In this document: in pieces, positions 35,663 through 45,290 of the stretch | How positions within the stretch are numbered: the first letter of the stretch is position 1 | Layout: each line of letters starts with the position of its first letter | NCBI GenBank assembly: GCA_003139095.1 | Contig: PLHW01000071.1 | Location: forward strand, 1 to 64,000 | Source of the DNA: Acidobacteriaceae bacterium | Lineage (GTDB): Bacteria; Acidobacteriota; Terriglobia; Terriglobales; Acidobacteriaceae | Direction: 5' to 3' | Length of the DNA stretch: 64,000 nt | The notes under the pieces: generated by a model | What the model was told of the DNA's origin: nothing | The model's input: the letters and a program-made list of their open reading frames with translations, nothing else | Databases searched by the model: none | Program-made: the position numbers and the translations under genes

Positions 35663-38098
35663 TCAGTGCACGGCGCTAAAACTCTCGGGCACGTACGCGT
35701 ATGCCCCCATCTCCCAACTGCTCCCGAACGAATTCTGATTAATTCCCATCAGGTCGTACTGATACTCCGCTGGCAAAATCGCTCCTTTGTCCCGCACCGG
35801 AGAATTCGCCGTTGGCCGAAAATCCGCCTCCAACCCAGTCGACGGGCACACATAATACGAACCCGCCACATACCCGCTCGGCACCGCATCGTTCGCCGTG
35901 CATCCCAGTAAGAACTCCACCATCTGCGTGTTTGACTCCAGCGTCGCTCCGCCCTGCACCACTGCATCCATAAAATTCGCCACTTCGTCCGGCCGCAACT
36001 CGTTCACATGCCAGAAGTATCCAATCGGCCGTCCCCATAGCGCGTTCTTGAATAAGTCCTGACTTACCCGGTTCCGCATTTGCTGGTAAGTCAATCCCTG
36101 GTAATTCGGCACTATCCCCTGGCTCAGAATATTCAGCACGTCATATCCCGTCGCCAGCGTCGTATTCGCCCCGCAGCACGGCTTCAGGCTCCCCGTTCCC
36201 CGCACCCCCACATATCCCAATCCCGCCGCAATGTTCTCTGTTACGGGATCTTCATAACTTCCCGGCATCACATACACCCGCGCCGCCGGCAGCCCCGTCA
36301 AATTCAAATTCATCCACGCCTGCGACCAGCTCATCTCCTCTGTCTCCATCTCCGCCTCATTGAAGTCGAGGTTCTGCGCCGCGCTCAGAATGTCTAGGTT
36401 CGCTACATCCGCCAGCGAGATGCTTCGCGCCATGCTTTTCGCGTTCGTATCCATCGTCACCGCATACACCCCGCGCTGCTCCAGCGTGTACAGCATCCCT
36501 CCCAGCGTGTCGAGTCCCGTTTCATGCTGCCCCGGCGGCGCCGGCGTCAGATCCCAGAAGATATCCGCCGCCGGGTCATCCGGACTGGTCGTGACCATCA
36601 TGCACGCCAGCTTTCCCGCCCCGCACACGCTCTGCGAGTGCGAAATCGTCAGGGTCACGCTCGCCGCCAGCAACCCCGTATACTGCAAATTCTCGAACGC
36701 ATGGCAAGGCACCGGAAACGGCCCTCCCAGCCCGCAACTCGCGGCGGGCGGATCGGCATACTCGTGTGAGATCGAATGTGTATTCACATCCCATCCCGCA
36801 TTGATCCATCCCTGCACCTCGCCAATCATTCCCTGCGAGTAACTCCCGCCCGTCACCACTGCGATCGAAAGCGGTACTCCCTTCGCCGCGACCATTGGCA
36901 ACAACGCACTAACATAAGTGTCGCTGTTCAACACCAGTCCCGGGTCGTCATAACTCACCGTCGTATACGCCGGCCATCGCCGCCACTCTCGCACCCACGG
37001 CGCTGTCTCCGCCGGTATATTGTTGCTTCCCGCCGTCGGTCCCGGTGTCCCCGCCGTGTCCACCGTCAGTGCCGTCGCCAGGTTGTTCGCGTATAAGTGG
37101 CAGTAATCGTAATTTACCGCCCCCTGCACGTTGTCCATGATTCCGTAAGCCCGGTTTCCGTAAGCCCGGCAATTCTTGATCTCGAACGCGCACCCTCCGC
37201 TCCCGCATCCGTCAAACCGGTAGCCCGCATAATTCATGTTGGCGTCCGTGTTATACAGATGAATGTCGGTCGGCGTCCCGCTCGGATGGATATAGAACCC
37301 TAGCGGTACAGCCCCATTCTCCACCTCGCTGTCTGACGCAATGTTCGCCAGCCACAAATGATCGCTCGTCCCCAGCGCCGGCGACTGCACCTGCACTCCG
37401 TATGCGTCGAACCAGTCAATCTGTAAATGCTGAATCTCCAGCCACGACTGCCCATTGATATTCAGCAGGCTCTGTCCGCTCAGCACGATCGGCGCAACCG
37501 TCCCATAGTTATCCGCCGGATTTCCTCCTGCGCTGTACACATACAGAATGTAGTTCGTCGCGTCGTACCACCAATCCCGATCCTGCCCCAGCCCCGCCTG
37601 GCTCCCCTGCGCAACGCCCCATACCGTCCCGAACCGCACATAATTCAATTGCGTCGGCGGCTGCGTCAGACAATAAAATCCGCGCCCCCCGCACTGCACC
37701 ACGCTGCTAAGTCCCGTCGTAGTCGAATACAACGTCGCATACCACACGCCCGTCGTTCCCACCTGCGTCCAGAACTGCGGCCCGATCGGCAGATAACCCG
37801 TCAAATGCGGCGGCCGACCGTTCCCGTAACTGTCGATCTTGATCAGCGCCCCGCCCGTCGCCGGATTCGTTCCGCTCGAGGGCGGCGTCAGCGTCTCGTT
37901 CCACGTGCAATCCCGCTTCAGGTTGACCGTGTCCCCCGGCAGAAAGGTCGAGATCCCAACCTCCAGCATCGTTCGCCACGCCGCCTGCGCGCTCGTCCCC
38001 GGATTCCCGTTCGACCCATTGTTGCAATCCACGTAGTAATCCAAGGCACACGCCACCCGCGCCCCTATTAGGAGTAAGAACAACACCTTCTTCATCAT
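35663..38098 (-). CDS. Secreted beta-helix and polysaccharide deacetylase-like protein
   Basis: The product has 811 residues. MMKKVLFLLLIGARVACALDYYVD looks like a signal peptide. Residues about 20-340 have the spacing of a right-handed parallel beta-helix (DYYVDCNNGSNGNPGTSAQAAWRT, PGDTVNLKRDCTW, WLEIQHLQIDWFDAYGVQVQ). Residues about 365-640 resemble a NodB deacetylase: YTTVSYDDPG at motif 1, HSISHEY for the metal-binding motif 2, and strands such as GVYAVTMDTNA. The last part returns to short strands with a DLMGINQNSFGSSWEMGAY end typical of beta-helix proteins. It could act on surface polysaccharide, as a spike-like enzyme would, but a Sec signal is unexpected for a virion protein. Confidence 0.65.
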   Translation of the reverse strand: MMKKVLFLLLIGARVACALDYYVDCNNGSNGNPGTSAQAAWRTMLEVGISTFLPGDTVNLKRDCTWNETLTPPSSGTNPATGGALIKIDSYGNGRPPHLTGYLPIGPQFWTQVGTTGVWYATLYSTTTGLSSVVQCGGRGFYCLTQPPTQLNYVRFGTVWGVAQGSQAGLGQDRDWWYDATNYILYVYSAGGNPADNYGTVAPIVLSGQSLLNINGQSWLEIQHLQIDWFDAYGVQVQSPALGTSDHLWLANIASDSEVENGAVPLGFYIHPSGTPTDIHLYNTDANMNYAGYRFDGCGSGGCAFEIKNCRAYGNRAYGIMDNVQGAVNYDYCHLYANNLATALTVDTAGTPGPTAGSNNIPAETAPWVREWRRWPAYTTVSYDDPGLVLNSDTYVSALLPMVAAKGVPLSIAVVTGGSYSQGMIGEVQGWINAGWDVNTHSISHEYADPPAASCGLGGPFPVPCHAFENLQYTGLLAASVTLTISHSQSVCGAGKLACMMVTTSPDDPAADIFWDLTPAPPGQHETGLDTLGGMLYTLEQRGVYAVTMDTNAKSMARSISLADVANLDILSAAQNLDFNEAEMETEEMSWSQAWMNLNLTGLPAARVYVMPGSYEDPVTENIAAGLGYVGVRGTGSLKPCCGANTTLATGYDVLNILSQGIVPNYQGLTYQQMRNRVSQDLFKNALWGRPIGYFWHVNELRPDEVANFMDAVVQGGATLESNTQMVEFLLGCTANDAVPSGYVAGSYYVCPSTGLEADFRPTANSPVRDKGAILPAEYQYDLMGINQNSFGSSWEMGAYAYVPESFSAVH

Positions 38099-38131
38099 GT
38101 CTGCCTTAGAGTCGGTAGTTGGTTTGGCCCT

Positions 38132-41100
38132 TCATTCCACCACGATCGCCGGTACCGTAGCTGCGAAGCTCTCTAACCCCGTCCCCGTCGTGATGCTCCC
38201 CGGCGCCGTGCCTCCCGCGCCCACCGAGAATGACGTATTCGAGTAAGAAGTAACAAATGCCGCATTCTCCGCATTCACCGTCGCGCAACTTGCCGTACAG
38301 CTCGAAGTCCACAGGATGAAATATTTCCCCGGCGCTAACGCCGTCGCGCCCTCGCTCCATGCCTGCGACATCACCGTGTTCGCCGTCGGCGCGAACGCGG
38401 TCCCCGCCGCCCCGTAATGCACCACCAGGGCCCCGCTGGCGTTATAGATCGCCACCGCATAAGTGTTCGCCGAGTTGTCCGCCGTTCCCACCCGATAAAC
38501 GATCTTCGTCGCTGTCACTGAGTAAGGCAGCGTAAGCGCAAACACCGCCGCCTTACTCGCGCTTGCCGGAAACGTGAACGACCCGCTGCTGCTGTAAGTT
38601 ACCGGAACCCACGTTGCGCCCAGCGCCCGGTCCACATACGCCGTAGTCGCCAGCTTAGTCGAGTTATCTCCCGCACCCTGAGTCGAAGCCGTAGTCCCAT
38701 TCGGCAGCGCCGGCGTCCCGCCCAAATTCGCCGCCGTACCGCTCGTATTCGCCGCATTATTCGGAATGTCCCCACTAACCAGCGCCGGCAACTGTGCGTG
38801 TGGTAACGTCCCCGTTGTAATATCGCTGGCACTTACAGTCACATTCCCCGATAGTGCGTGCCCATTCACGCTCGTGCCCGTGGGTACATAACCAGGCACC
38901 GCTGGACTTCCCGTAAATGTCGGAGAGTTCAGCGGTGCTGCCCCCGTAACTTGCGCCACTGTGTAATCCCCACTCTGCGCAGTTACAGTTCCCGTCCGTC
39001 CAAACACGCTCGCGACCGCGCCACCTCCGCCCGTCGGCATGCACGACGCTCCGCTCGCCAGTTGGCAATGGAAAGTCGCATCCGCTCCCACTCCCATCGA
39101 GAAGTCCATGCCCGATGGCACCGTTACTGTCGTGCCCGTCCATTCCTTTCCGGACCACTGCGTCGGACTGCTGCTCGTCTGATTGATAGTCCCGGCCACG
39201 TTCAAGTTGCCATTGATCATCACATTATTCAAAAAGGTCGGGTTGCCGGCCCACCCCGCCCCACTAATCGACGTCCCATCCGGATGAGTAAGTACCCCCG
39301 TAAAGGTCGGCGACAGCAATGGCGCAGCCCCACTTACCTGGCTAACTGAGTAATCCCCGCTCTGTGCCGCGACCGTCCCAGTCCTTCCAAAGACTGAGGA
39401 AACGGCCCCGCCACCGCCGCCCGAGCCATAGCCCTGGGCATTCACCCACGCCGTCGTAGCAATCTTCGTCGAGCTGTCGGAAGTTGCGGGTGTTGGCGCG
39501 GTCGGCGTGCCCGTGAATGCCGGCGATGCCAATGGGGCAGCTCCCGTAACCTGGTTCACTGAATAGTCTCCGCTCTGTGCTGTTACAGCTCCAATGCGCC
39601 CAAACACCGAACTAACAACCGCACTCCCGCTCGGCGCCCCTAGACTTACCCGCACTCCGCCGCTCGCCTCAATCCGCCCAATCACCTGCACTCCACTTGG
39701 CCGGTTTGCCGATCCCGTATCATGGCATTTCCCGGCCTGGCTTGTGCTCGCTACCGCATAATCCCCTGCTACCGGGTTCCCTGCATCAAAGTTACATGCC
39801 GCTACTCCCGCCCAAGTAATAACTGACTTTCCACTTGTTCCGGCCCCACTACTTACAATTCCAACCACCCCATCCGTGCTTCCCGTCGACGCCGTCTGAA
39901 CTCCCGCCCCGCTTCCGTTATAGACTGCCAGATCGTTTGCCACAGTGCCGTTGACCCCGTCATTCGCGAACTCAAAGTCCTGTCGCCCGTTCGTGTACAT
40001 GTTGAACGAGGTCGTCGCAAATACACTGTGAACTGCCTGCCCTGTGTCCGTTCCTATGTCGTAAGTGCTCCCGACATACGGCTTGAATGTCCCATCGTTC
40101 CCAAACAGCCACTTAAGACTCGACCCAATATGGATTCCAATGCTCGGCGCATTGCCGCTCGCCGCATCCTCACTGCGTAGTACGTTGTAGTTAGTTCCAC
40201 TTACGGACTCGGACCCAAGCGACGTGCGGTCCCAAGTCGAGCTATTCGTATATGAGGAGTACACACGGAAGTTCTGTGCGTTTAGCCCGTTTCGTTCTTC
40301 CAGCGTATCTCCCGGGTCCCCATTTGGGTCCGAGTTAAACAGGTTGGCGAGCCCCAACTGCATCGGCTGTCCATTATTGTCGATAACCCGCGGCGTGTGC
40401 GTCGCCGCGTCGAACCAGAACACCCCCCAATTTGGAATGCCCGCCGGTTGCGCCGTCTCCGCTAGTTGGATGACATTAGGCGTCGTACAATTGGCATTTC
40501 CATTTGCCGCGATGCCCGTCGCGAATGCGCCGCTGCACTGTGTCGGAGTGTGCGCCAACGCCAGCGCCGTACCAGCCTGCCCGCTGATATTAGAGCTTGT
40601 AAGTGCAACCTGCTGCACCGTCCCGCCAATATTAACCACCGGCAGGCCCGCCGCCGTATCCAACCCAAGCCCCCCGGCCGCCGGCGCATAACCGCTGCCT
40701 GCGGGTAGGATCAGGTTTCCGCTCGCCACAATAGTATTGGTAAATGTCTTATTCCCACTTATGGACTCGATGCCCGTGTTATGTACAACTGCCGCGTCTG
40801 CCGCCGCCCCTGTTACTTGAGACACGATATAGTCGCCAGCGGTCGCGATGACGGCCCCACTTCTCCCAAACACCGAACTGACTGCCCCGCCGCCGCCACC
40901 CGATCCACACGGGCTGCCCGTCGAGCTAATGACGCCCGACGCAATGTTCAGGCAACCGTCCGCCAGTCCGGAAATCGTCACGCTCTCATCCATCTTGATC
41001 GGAACGTTAAATTCCTTAAGTCCCGCACTCAGCCTTTCCAGCCAATTTGCATGTACCCCATCGCCCGTCGCCGCAATGTAATTCGTGATAGATACCGGCG

Positions 41101-44100
41101 CTCCGAACGCGAGTTGCCCCTGATTCAGGCCCACCCCGCCACTCGCCACGTCGGTCCCGATCCAGGTATCTGTCGCGCTCGCCGCTGGCCGGTATCCCCA
41201 CGTCGACCGCGTCAGGGCTGGTTGCGAGTCCACTAAGGTAATAATGTGGTGCGGTTGCAGGTTTGCGCTTGGACTCGTCGAGAAGTTCAGCCGTCCCTTT
41301 GACAGGGCTTCGCCGCCACCCGACGCGGCCCCATCTGTCATCAGTGTGGCTGTCTGGTTCGGCACCGCGTTGTTACTTGCCGTCAGGCTCACTTGGCAGT
41401 CCGTGAATCCGCCTGTGGAGGTCGCCCCCCAGGACGTACACTCACTGGCAACCTGGAGCGGGTTACCATCTAACCCAATGCCCACAACGTTGCTCTCTTC
41501 GTTGCCCACCGCTACGCTCTTATTCACACTTACAATCGACCCTGGCCAGAAGGCCACGCTGCCGGCGTAGTTACCCTGCTGGATCGAATAACTCACCGTC
41601 ACCGCCGATCCCGAGTCGGTATAAGTGCATACCAGGCCGGAGCACTGGGCGACATTGATCGCAATTGATCCGCACGCGAGCGTCGACCCACCCGCACACC
41701 CCCCTGCGTAAGGATACGTGGCGTTAACTCCGTTCGGCGTCGCGATTCGGATAAGGTCGTAAGTAATCGCGTCGGTCCCATTTGCCACGCGCGGCCAACG
41801 TACAGGAATGGAGTCGCTGCCGGTCGAGTTATAGTTGAGGATCTGCATCGGTGACGTCTGTGTGCCTGTCGTAAGATCCTTTGCAACCACAAAGTAAGAA
41901 TATGCTGTCGCTCCTCCCCCTCCGGTCGAAAACGCCCCTTGTGTACCGCCACTGCCGGCAATTGCGAAACTCGCCGCCCCGCTCGACGGCCCCGCGATCA
42001 GGCCCGCGACTCCCGTCCCCGGAAATGGCGAGTGAGCTGGGGATAGCGGATTCATCTGCGGCCCGCTCTCCGAATAAATGTTCTTTAGGTATGCTCCCTG
42101 ATAGTTACCCGTCGAGTTCGATGAATACACCTGCCATGGTCCGGTTGCCTGCAAGACCGTATTCTCAACGTAGAGGCCATTTGAGTTATAGACAGTCACT
42201 CCGTTTGCGTAGTTGGCCGTGATACTCGAATCCCGCAGCGTAATCACCGGTGCGATCTGGTGGCCGGCCCCCTGATTGCCCGCGGAGAACACAAAGGACC
42301 CCGACCAGTTTGCGCTCGTGTTCAATGGAATCGCGTTATTGTTGAACTGGTCGATGCTTGCATTCTCGTCATCCCATAGGTCGAAGAAGTTGTTGAATGC
42401 CCCGTTTTCCCCCACCTTATCGTAAGAAATATCCGCAAGATGCGTATTCACCGCGTTATCAAGCACCGCGACATAAGTGAGTGCCACCACGCCCGGCGTC
42501 GTCTGAGCGGCGATATCGGTGCCGGAATGCGCATATTGAAACGTCGTCGGGTTCGGTACGGCGGTGACGATCGCATCGCCCCAGAACGCGTTGTTATCTG
42601 TGAACATGATTGTTGCCATGTCCCCCGGTCGCAATCCGTGGGCCGTCGCCGTCGTTATCGTCACGACCTGAGATAGTCTTTGCGTCTGCGTAATCGCCAC
42701 GCCCGCAAACGCCGGATTGCTCGAGAGGTTCGTTGGCGTGCGGAAACTGATTCCTTCGACCGTGCTACTCGTGTAATCGTTGGAATTTACCAGGTCGCCG
42801 ATCTGCAGGCACGGCCCGCGCTCGTTGCAGTTCAATGACGTCCCGTAGCCGCTGAAGATGGATTGGTTCGAATGCAGATAGATTGTGCCCGCAACATTAT
42901 AGGTATTCAGCGAATGGTTTGGATATCCGGGCCCATTCGATGGCAGCGTTACATTGCATTGCGCGTTCTTCCAGGACGTCGTATCGGTTCCGCACGCGGC
43001 GTTTAGAGTTTCCTGAATCCCCGACGAAGCCGAGCCGATGCTGTATCCTGCTGCATACGAATAGAATGGGGTGAACACGACTGTCCCCGACGGCGCGCCC
43101 GCAAGGCATCCCCCCGCAGTCGCGATCACGTTGACCGCCTCGCTGTTTCCCCCACCCGAGATAAGAGCTTGATACCCGGCTCCACTGGTTGTGTCAATTC
43201 CCATGGGGCAGGGAGTAAGTGTAACCGTCGCTTGTGTCCCTCCCGTTAGCGGACTCGCAATCGTTTGCGACCAGTTCGCCGCGGTCGTCGCATAAGTGAT
43301 TCCGGCCGGGGCCCCACCGGTGCCGCACGCACCCCATGTGGAGTTTCCGGTCAGGCAGGTGCTCGCATTGGCGTTCCCCGTCCCTAACTCGCTTGTAGGG
43401 ATAAGTCCGGCTACTAAGTCGGCTTTAGCCGACATCCCGTTGTCAACATACTGACGGTCAGTGGCTTGATTCGGTGCAGTCGGGGGTCCTGGAAGCGTCA
43501 GCGGCCCGGTCATCGTATCGCCGGAGAGCAAGACATAATTCCCTGACCCCACGTTTGCGACGGCCTGGTCCACATACTCTTTGTTCGCGGCGTCCGCGCT
43601 TTCTGCGGGCGAGGGCAGCAAGGGCGGCACCGTGAATTGTTTCGCGCCCGTGATTGTCTCCGCCCCCGAGAGGTGTACTACCGACGAGTCAAGTGCCCGG
43701 TTCGCCACGGCCGCATTCACATATTGTTGAGTGGCCGCCAGATTTCCCAGTCCAGTGCCCGGCGTTGTGCGCACCGCGGAAATCGTCGTCGGTGAGTTCG
43801 TTGGCACCGACCAATATTCCGTGCGCACTGTTCCGTCGTCGAGTTGAAATACGACGACATATAGTGTCCCCGCCGGACTGGCGCCTGCATTTGGCACTAA
43901 TTGCGCATTAAATGCGCCGCCTTCGCCAATCGTCACACTCTGGCTTCCCGCCGCCACCGCGTATCCGTCGGCTGTCTGGAACGATGGCCATGAAATCAGC
44001 GCCAGACCCGACGCGGGCGTCCCGTCACCACCGTACACCGTGTCGCTGATCGTGGTCAGCCCCGGCCCTTGCGCATGCGCTCCCGTCGACAATGTTGCAG

Positions 44101-44185
44101 TCGTCATGAGCACAGATAGGGTGAGAATCAACATACTCACCGTCGTCGCAACTTGCTCTCGCCTCGCCGTGAAATGTCTGCCCAT
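38132..44185 (-). CDS. Giant fibre/spike-like protein with signal peptide
   Basis: The start is the ATG at 44185 after GAGGAGAAAAGCCGAG; the track start lies 44 codons earlier. The product has 2,017 residues. The signal peptide runs to about residue 39 (LSVLMTTATLSTGAHAQ). Then come a beta domain (ISDTVYGGDGTPASGLALISW), tail-fibre-type segments (NKEYVDQAVANVGSGNYVLLSGDTMTGPLTLPGPPTAP), a beta-helix region (about 400-760, LHSNQSIFSGYGTSLNCNERGP, TVYNSNGLYVENTVLQATG), and four copies of VSSVFGRTGAVTAQSGDYSVSQVTGAAPLxSPTFTG mixed with TKIATTAYVDRA. It resembles phage tail fibres but should be exported, so it may be a surface adhesin derived from one. It sits directly upstream of the deacetylase gene. 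Confidence 0.75.
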   Translation of the reverse strand: MGRHFTARREQVATTVSMLILTLSVLMTTATLSTGAHAQGPGLTTISDTVYGGDGTPASGLALISWPSFQTADGYAVAAGSQSVTIGEGGAFNAQLVPNAGASPAGTLYVVVFQLDDGTVRTEYWSVPTNSPTTISAVRTTPGTGLGNLAATQQYVNAAVANRALDSSVVHLSGAETITGAKQFTVPPLLPSPAESADAANKEYVDQAVANVGSGNYVLLSGDTMTGPLTLPGPPTAPNQATDRQYVDNGMSAKADLVAGLIPTSELGTGNANASTCLTGNSTWGACGTGGAPAGITYATTAANWSQTIASPLTGGTQATVTLTPCPMGIDTTSGAGYQALISGGGNSEAVNVIATAGGCLAGAPSGTVVFTPFYSYAAGYSIGSASSGIQETLNAACGTDTTSWKNAQCNVTLPSNGPGYPNHSLNTYNVAGTIYLHSNQSIFSGYGTSLNCNERGPCLQIGDLVNSNDYTSSTVEGISFRTPTNLSSNPAFAGVAITQTQRLSQVVTITTATAHGLRPGDMATIMFTDNNAFWGDAIVTAVPNPTTFQYAHSGTDIAAQTTPGVVALTYVAVLDNAVNTHLADISYDKVGENGAFNNFFDLWDDENASIDQFNNNAIPLNTSANWSGSFVFSAGNQGAGHQIAPVITLRDSSITANYANGVTVYNSNGLYVENTVLQATGPWQVYSSNSTGNYQGAYLKNIYSESGPQMNPLSPAHSPFPGTGVAGLIAGPSSGAASFAIAGSGGTQGAFSTGGGGATAYSYFVVAKDLTTGTQTSPMQILNYNSTGSDSIPVRWPRVANGTDAITYDLIRIATPNGVNATYPYAGGCAGGSTLACGSIAINVAQCSGLVCTYTDSGSAVTVSYSIQQGNYAGSVAFWPGSIVSVNKSVAVGNEESNVVGIGLDGNPLQVASECTSWGATSTGGFTDCQVSLTASNNAVPNQTATLMTDGAASGGGEALSKGRLNFSTSPSANLQPHHIITLVDSQPALTRSTWGYRPAASATDTWIGTDVASGGVGLNQGQLAFGAPVSITNYIAATGDGVHANWLERLSAGLKEFNVPIKMDESVTISGLADGCLNIASGVISSTGSPCGSGGGGGAVSSVFGRSGAVIATAGDYIVSQVTGAAADAAVVHNTGIESISGNKTFTNTIVASGNLILPAGSGYAPAAGGLGLDTAAGLPVVNIGGTVQQVALTSSNISGQAGTALALAHTPTQCSGAFATGIAANGNANCTTPNVIQLAETAQPAGIPNWGVFWFDAATHTPRVIDNNGQPMQLGLANLFNSDPNGDPGDTLEERNGLNAQNFRVYSSYTNSSTWDRTSLGSESVSGTNYNVLRSEDAASGNAPSIGIHIGSSLKWLFGNDGTFKPYVGSTYDIGTDTGQAVHSVFATTSFNMYTNGRQDFEFANDGVNGTVANDLAVYNGSGAGVQTASTGSTDGVVGIVSSGAGTSGKSVITWAGVAACNFDAGNPVAGDYAVASTSQAGKCHDTGSANRPSGVQVIGRIEASGGVRVSLGAPSGSAVVSSVFGRIGAVTAQSGDYSVNQVTGAAPLASPAFTGTPTAPTPATSDSSTKIATTAWVNAQGYGSGGGGGAVSSVFGRTGTVAAQSGDYSVSQVSGAAPLLSPTFTGVLTHPDGTSISGAGWAGNPTFLNNVMINGNLNVAGTINQTSSSPTQWSGKEWTGTTVTVPSGMDFSMGVGADATFHCQLASGASCMPTGGGGAVASVFGRTGTVTAQSGDYTVAQVTGAAPLNSPTFTGSPAVPGYVPTGTSVNGHALSGNVTVSASDITTGTLPHAQLPALVSGDIPNNAANTSGTAANLGGTPALPNGTTASTQGAGDNSTKLATTAYVDRALGATWVPVTYSSSGSFTFPASASKAAVFALTLPYSVTATKIVYRVGTADNSANTYAVAIYNASGALVVHYGAAGTAFAPTANTVMSQAWSEGATALAPGKYFILWTSSCTASCATVNAENAAFVTSYSNTSFSVGAGGTAPGSITTGTGLESFAATVPAIVVE

Positions 44186-44230
44186 CTCGGCTTTTCTCCT
44201 CGTCACCTTACACGGCCCTCCTTCGGGCCA

Positions 44231-44256
44231 ATAAGAAAGCCGCTCTTGTGAGCGGC
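44231..44256 (-). terminator. Terminator before the fibre gene
   Basis: GCCGCTC and GAGCGGC pair around a four-base loop, followed on the minus strand by TTTCTTATT. It lies beyond the phosphatase stop and upstream of the fibre start at 44185, so it would end the regulator/phosphatase transcript. Confidence 0.75.
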
Positions 44257-44390
44257 CACTTTCCTCTGCATTCTTGCTCCTACCATGACAACGTTCAAGC
44301 GATTCCCCTGCCGCCAATCACCCGATCAATCCTCACCAGCGCGATCTTGGGACTCCTTCTAGATGACCCGCCCTCGCCAGCGCCCTCGCC

Positions 44391-44864
44391 TCACAACCTC
44401 TGGTCTGAACTCTCCGCCGAATTCTCCTCCCGCACTTCCAGATACCGCCTCACACTTTCCACATACACGTCCGCAAAGTCCACAACCGGCCGGCGGATCG
44501 CGATCAGATCCATCGCCTTCCCAATTTCCCACCCCATCGCGCCCAGCAGAGCCAGCGTCATCATCGGTGCACGGTGCACTCCTGCCGCGCAATGCACATA
44601 CACTCGCGCTTTCGGATTCTCCAGCGCACCCAGCGCAAAATCTACGCCCCGCTTTAGCACTTCCGGTGGTTTCGGCAGGAAGTCATCATCCGTCGGATTC
44701 CACAGCACTTCAATCCCGAACGGCTTTGCCAGCGGACGGTCATCGAATTCGATCTGCATGTCCACAACGTGGGTCACACCTAGGCGCGCCAATTCCTCCA
44801 TATTCCAAACATTCCAGATTCCGCCTCCCAGCGCCACTTGCTCGGTCACCCAGCTTATGTCCAT
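44391..44864 (-). CDS. Dual-specificity protein phosphatase
   Basis: The product has 157 residues. It carries the CX5R signature in VHCAAGVHRAPM (Cys and Arg of the phosphate loop), a general-acid candidate Asp in NPTDDDF, and the usual cysteine-phosphatase core (VTHVVDMQIEFDDRPL, GVDFALGALENPKARVYVHCAAG). Such enzymes remove phosphate from Ser/Thr/Tyr or from other phosphorylated substrates. Its start overlaps the end of the upstream small ORF by ten bases, which implies coupling. Whether it counters the HipA-like kinase in the same locus is speculation. A terminator follows. Confidence 0.83.
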   Translation of the reverse strand: MDISWVTEQVALGGGIWNVWNMEELARLGVTHVVDMQIEFDDRPLAKPFGIEVLWNPTDDDFLPKPPEVLKRGVDFALGALENPKARVYVHCAAGVHRAPMMTLALLGAMGWEIGKAMDLIAIRRPVVDFADVYVESVRRYLEVREENSAESSDQRL

Positions 44865-45073
44865 TCCTCTTTGTGGCCTTCCCCTCGCGCTCCTGATACT
44901 CCGTCGAGCGATCCTTCGTCTGATTCTACGTTACCTTCCCGTTTCTCGGCTGCCAAACGTCGTTGCTCTCGCCCGACCGTGTACACGCCGCGCCCTCGCA
45001 TCCCGGACGAAGCACTCAACTGCATCACGCAAGCGACCGTGCAGTTGATAGTGACGCCGGGGCCCGCTGCCAT
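44855..45073 (-). CDS. 72-aa hypothetical protein coupled to the phosphatase
   Basis: The tracked ORF starts with TTG at 45103, inside a terminator; an ATG at 45073 preceded by GAAGG is more likely. The product begins MAAGPGVTINCTVACVMQLSASSGMRGRGVYTVGREQRRLAAEKREG and ends in an acidic tail. The core could be a small helix-turn-helix-like fold but no motif is decisive. Its last codons overlap the phosphatase start (GAATGGACATAA), which is the main support for it being real. Confidence 0.5.
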   Translation of the reverse strand: MAAGPGVTINCTVACVMQLSASSGMRGRGVYTVGREQRRLAAEKREGNVESDEGSLDGVSGARGEGHKEEWT

Positions 45074-45102
45074 CACATCGAAACCTTCGTCCGTCGAGCC
45101 CA

Positions 45103-45132
45103 ATAAAAAGGGGCGCGAATCTTATCGCGCCC
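45103..45132 (-). terminator. Terminator after the sigma-like regulator
   Basis: GGGCGCGA and TCGCGCCC pair around a six-base loop; the minus strand continues CTTTTTATT. The plus-strand side also has a T6 run a few bases on, so it may work in both directions. It lies about 160 bases beyond the stop of the 45291 gene. Confidence 0.75.
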
Positions 45133-45290
45133 TTCAGAATTCTTTTTTCTACTCTTAAGTTTAGGATACCAAATTAAGGGGGGGTACCCTGACAATTTCC
45201 CCACATTTATTTCACCTTATATTTGAATAACTTGCGCCGAATTTCCCCATCTTACCCCTTGACACACTATTGTCCCCGCCAACTGCTCTC

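Noticed and set aside
45099-45150. Start of the 82-aa ORF at 45103
   Set aside because: That TTG lies inside a strong terminator hairpin; the ATG at 45073 is preferred.
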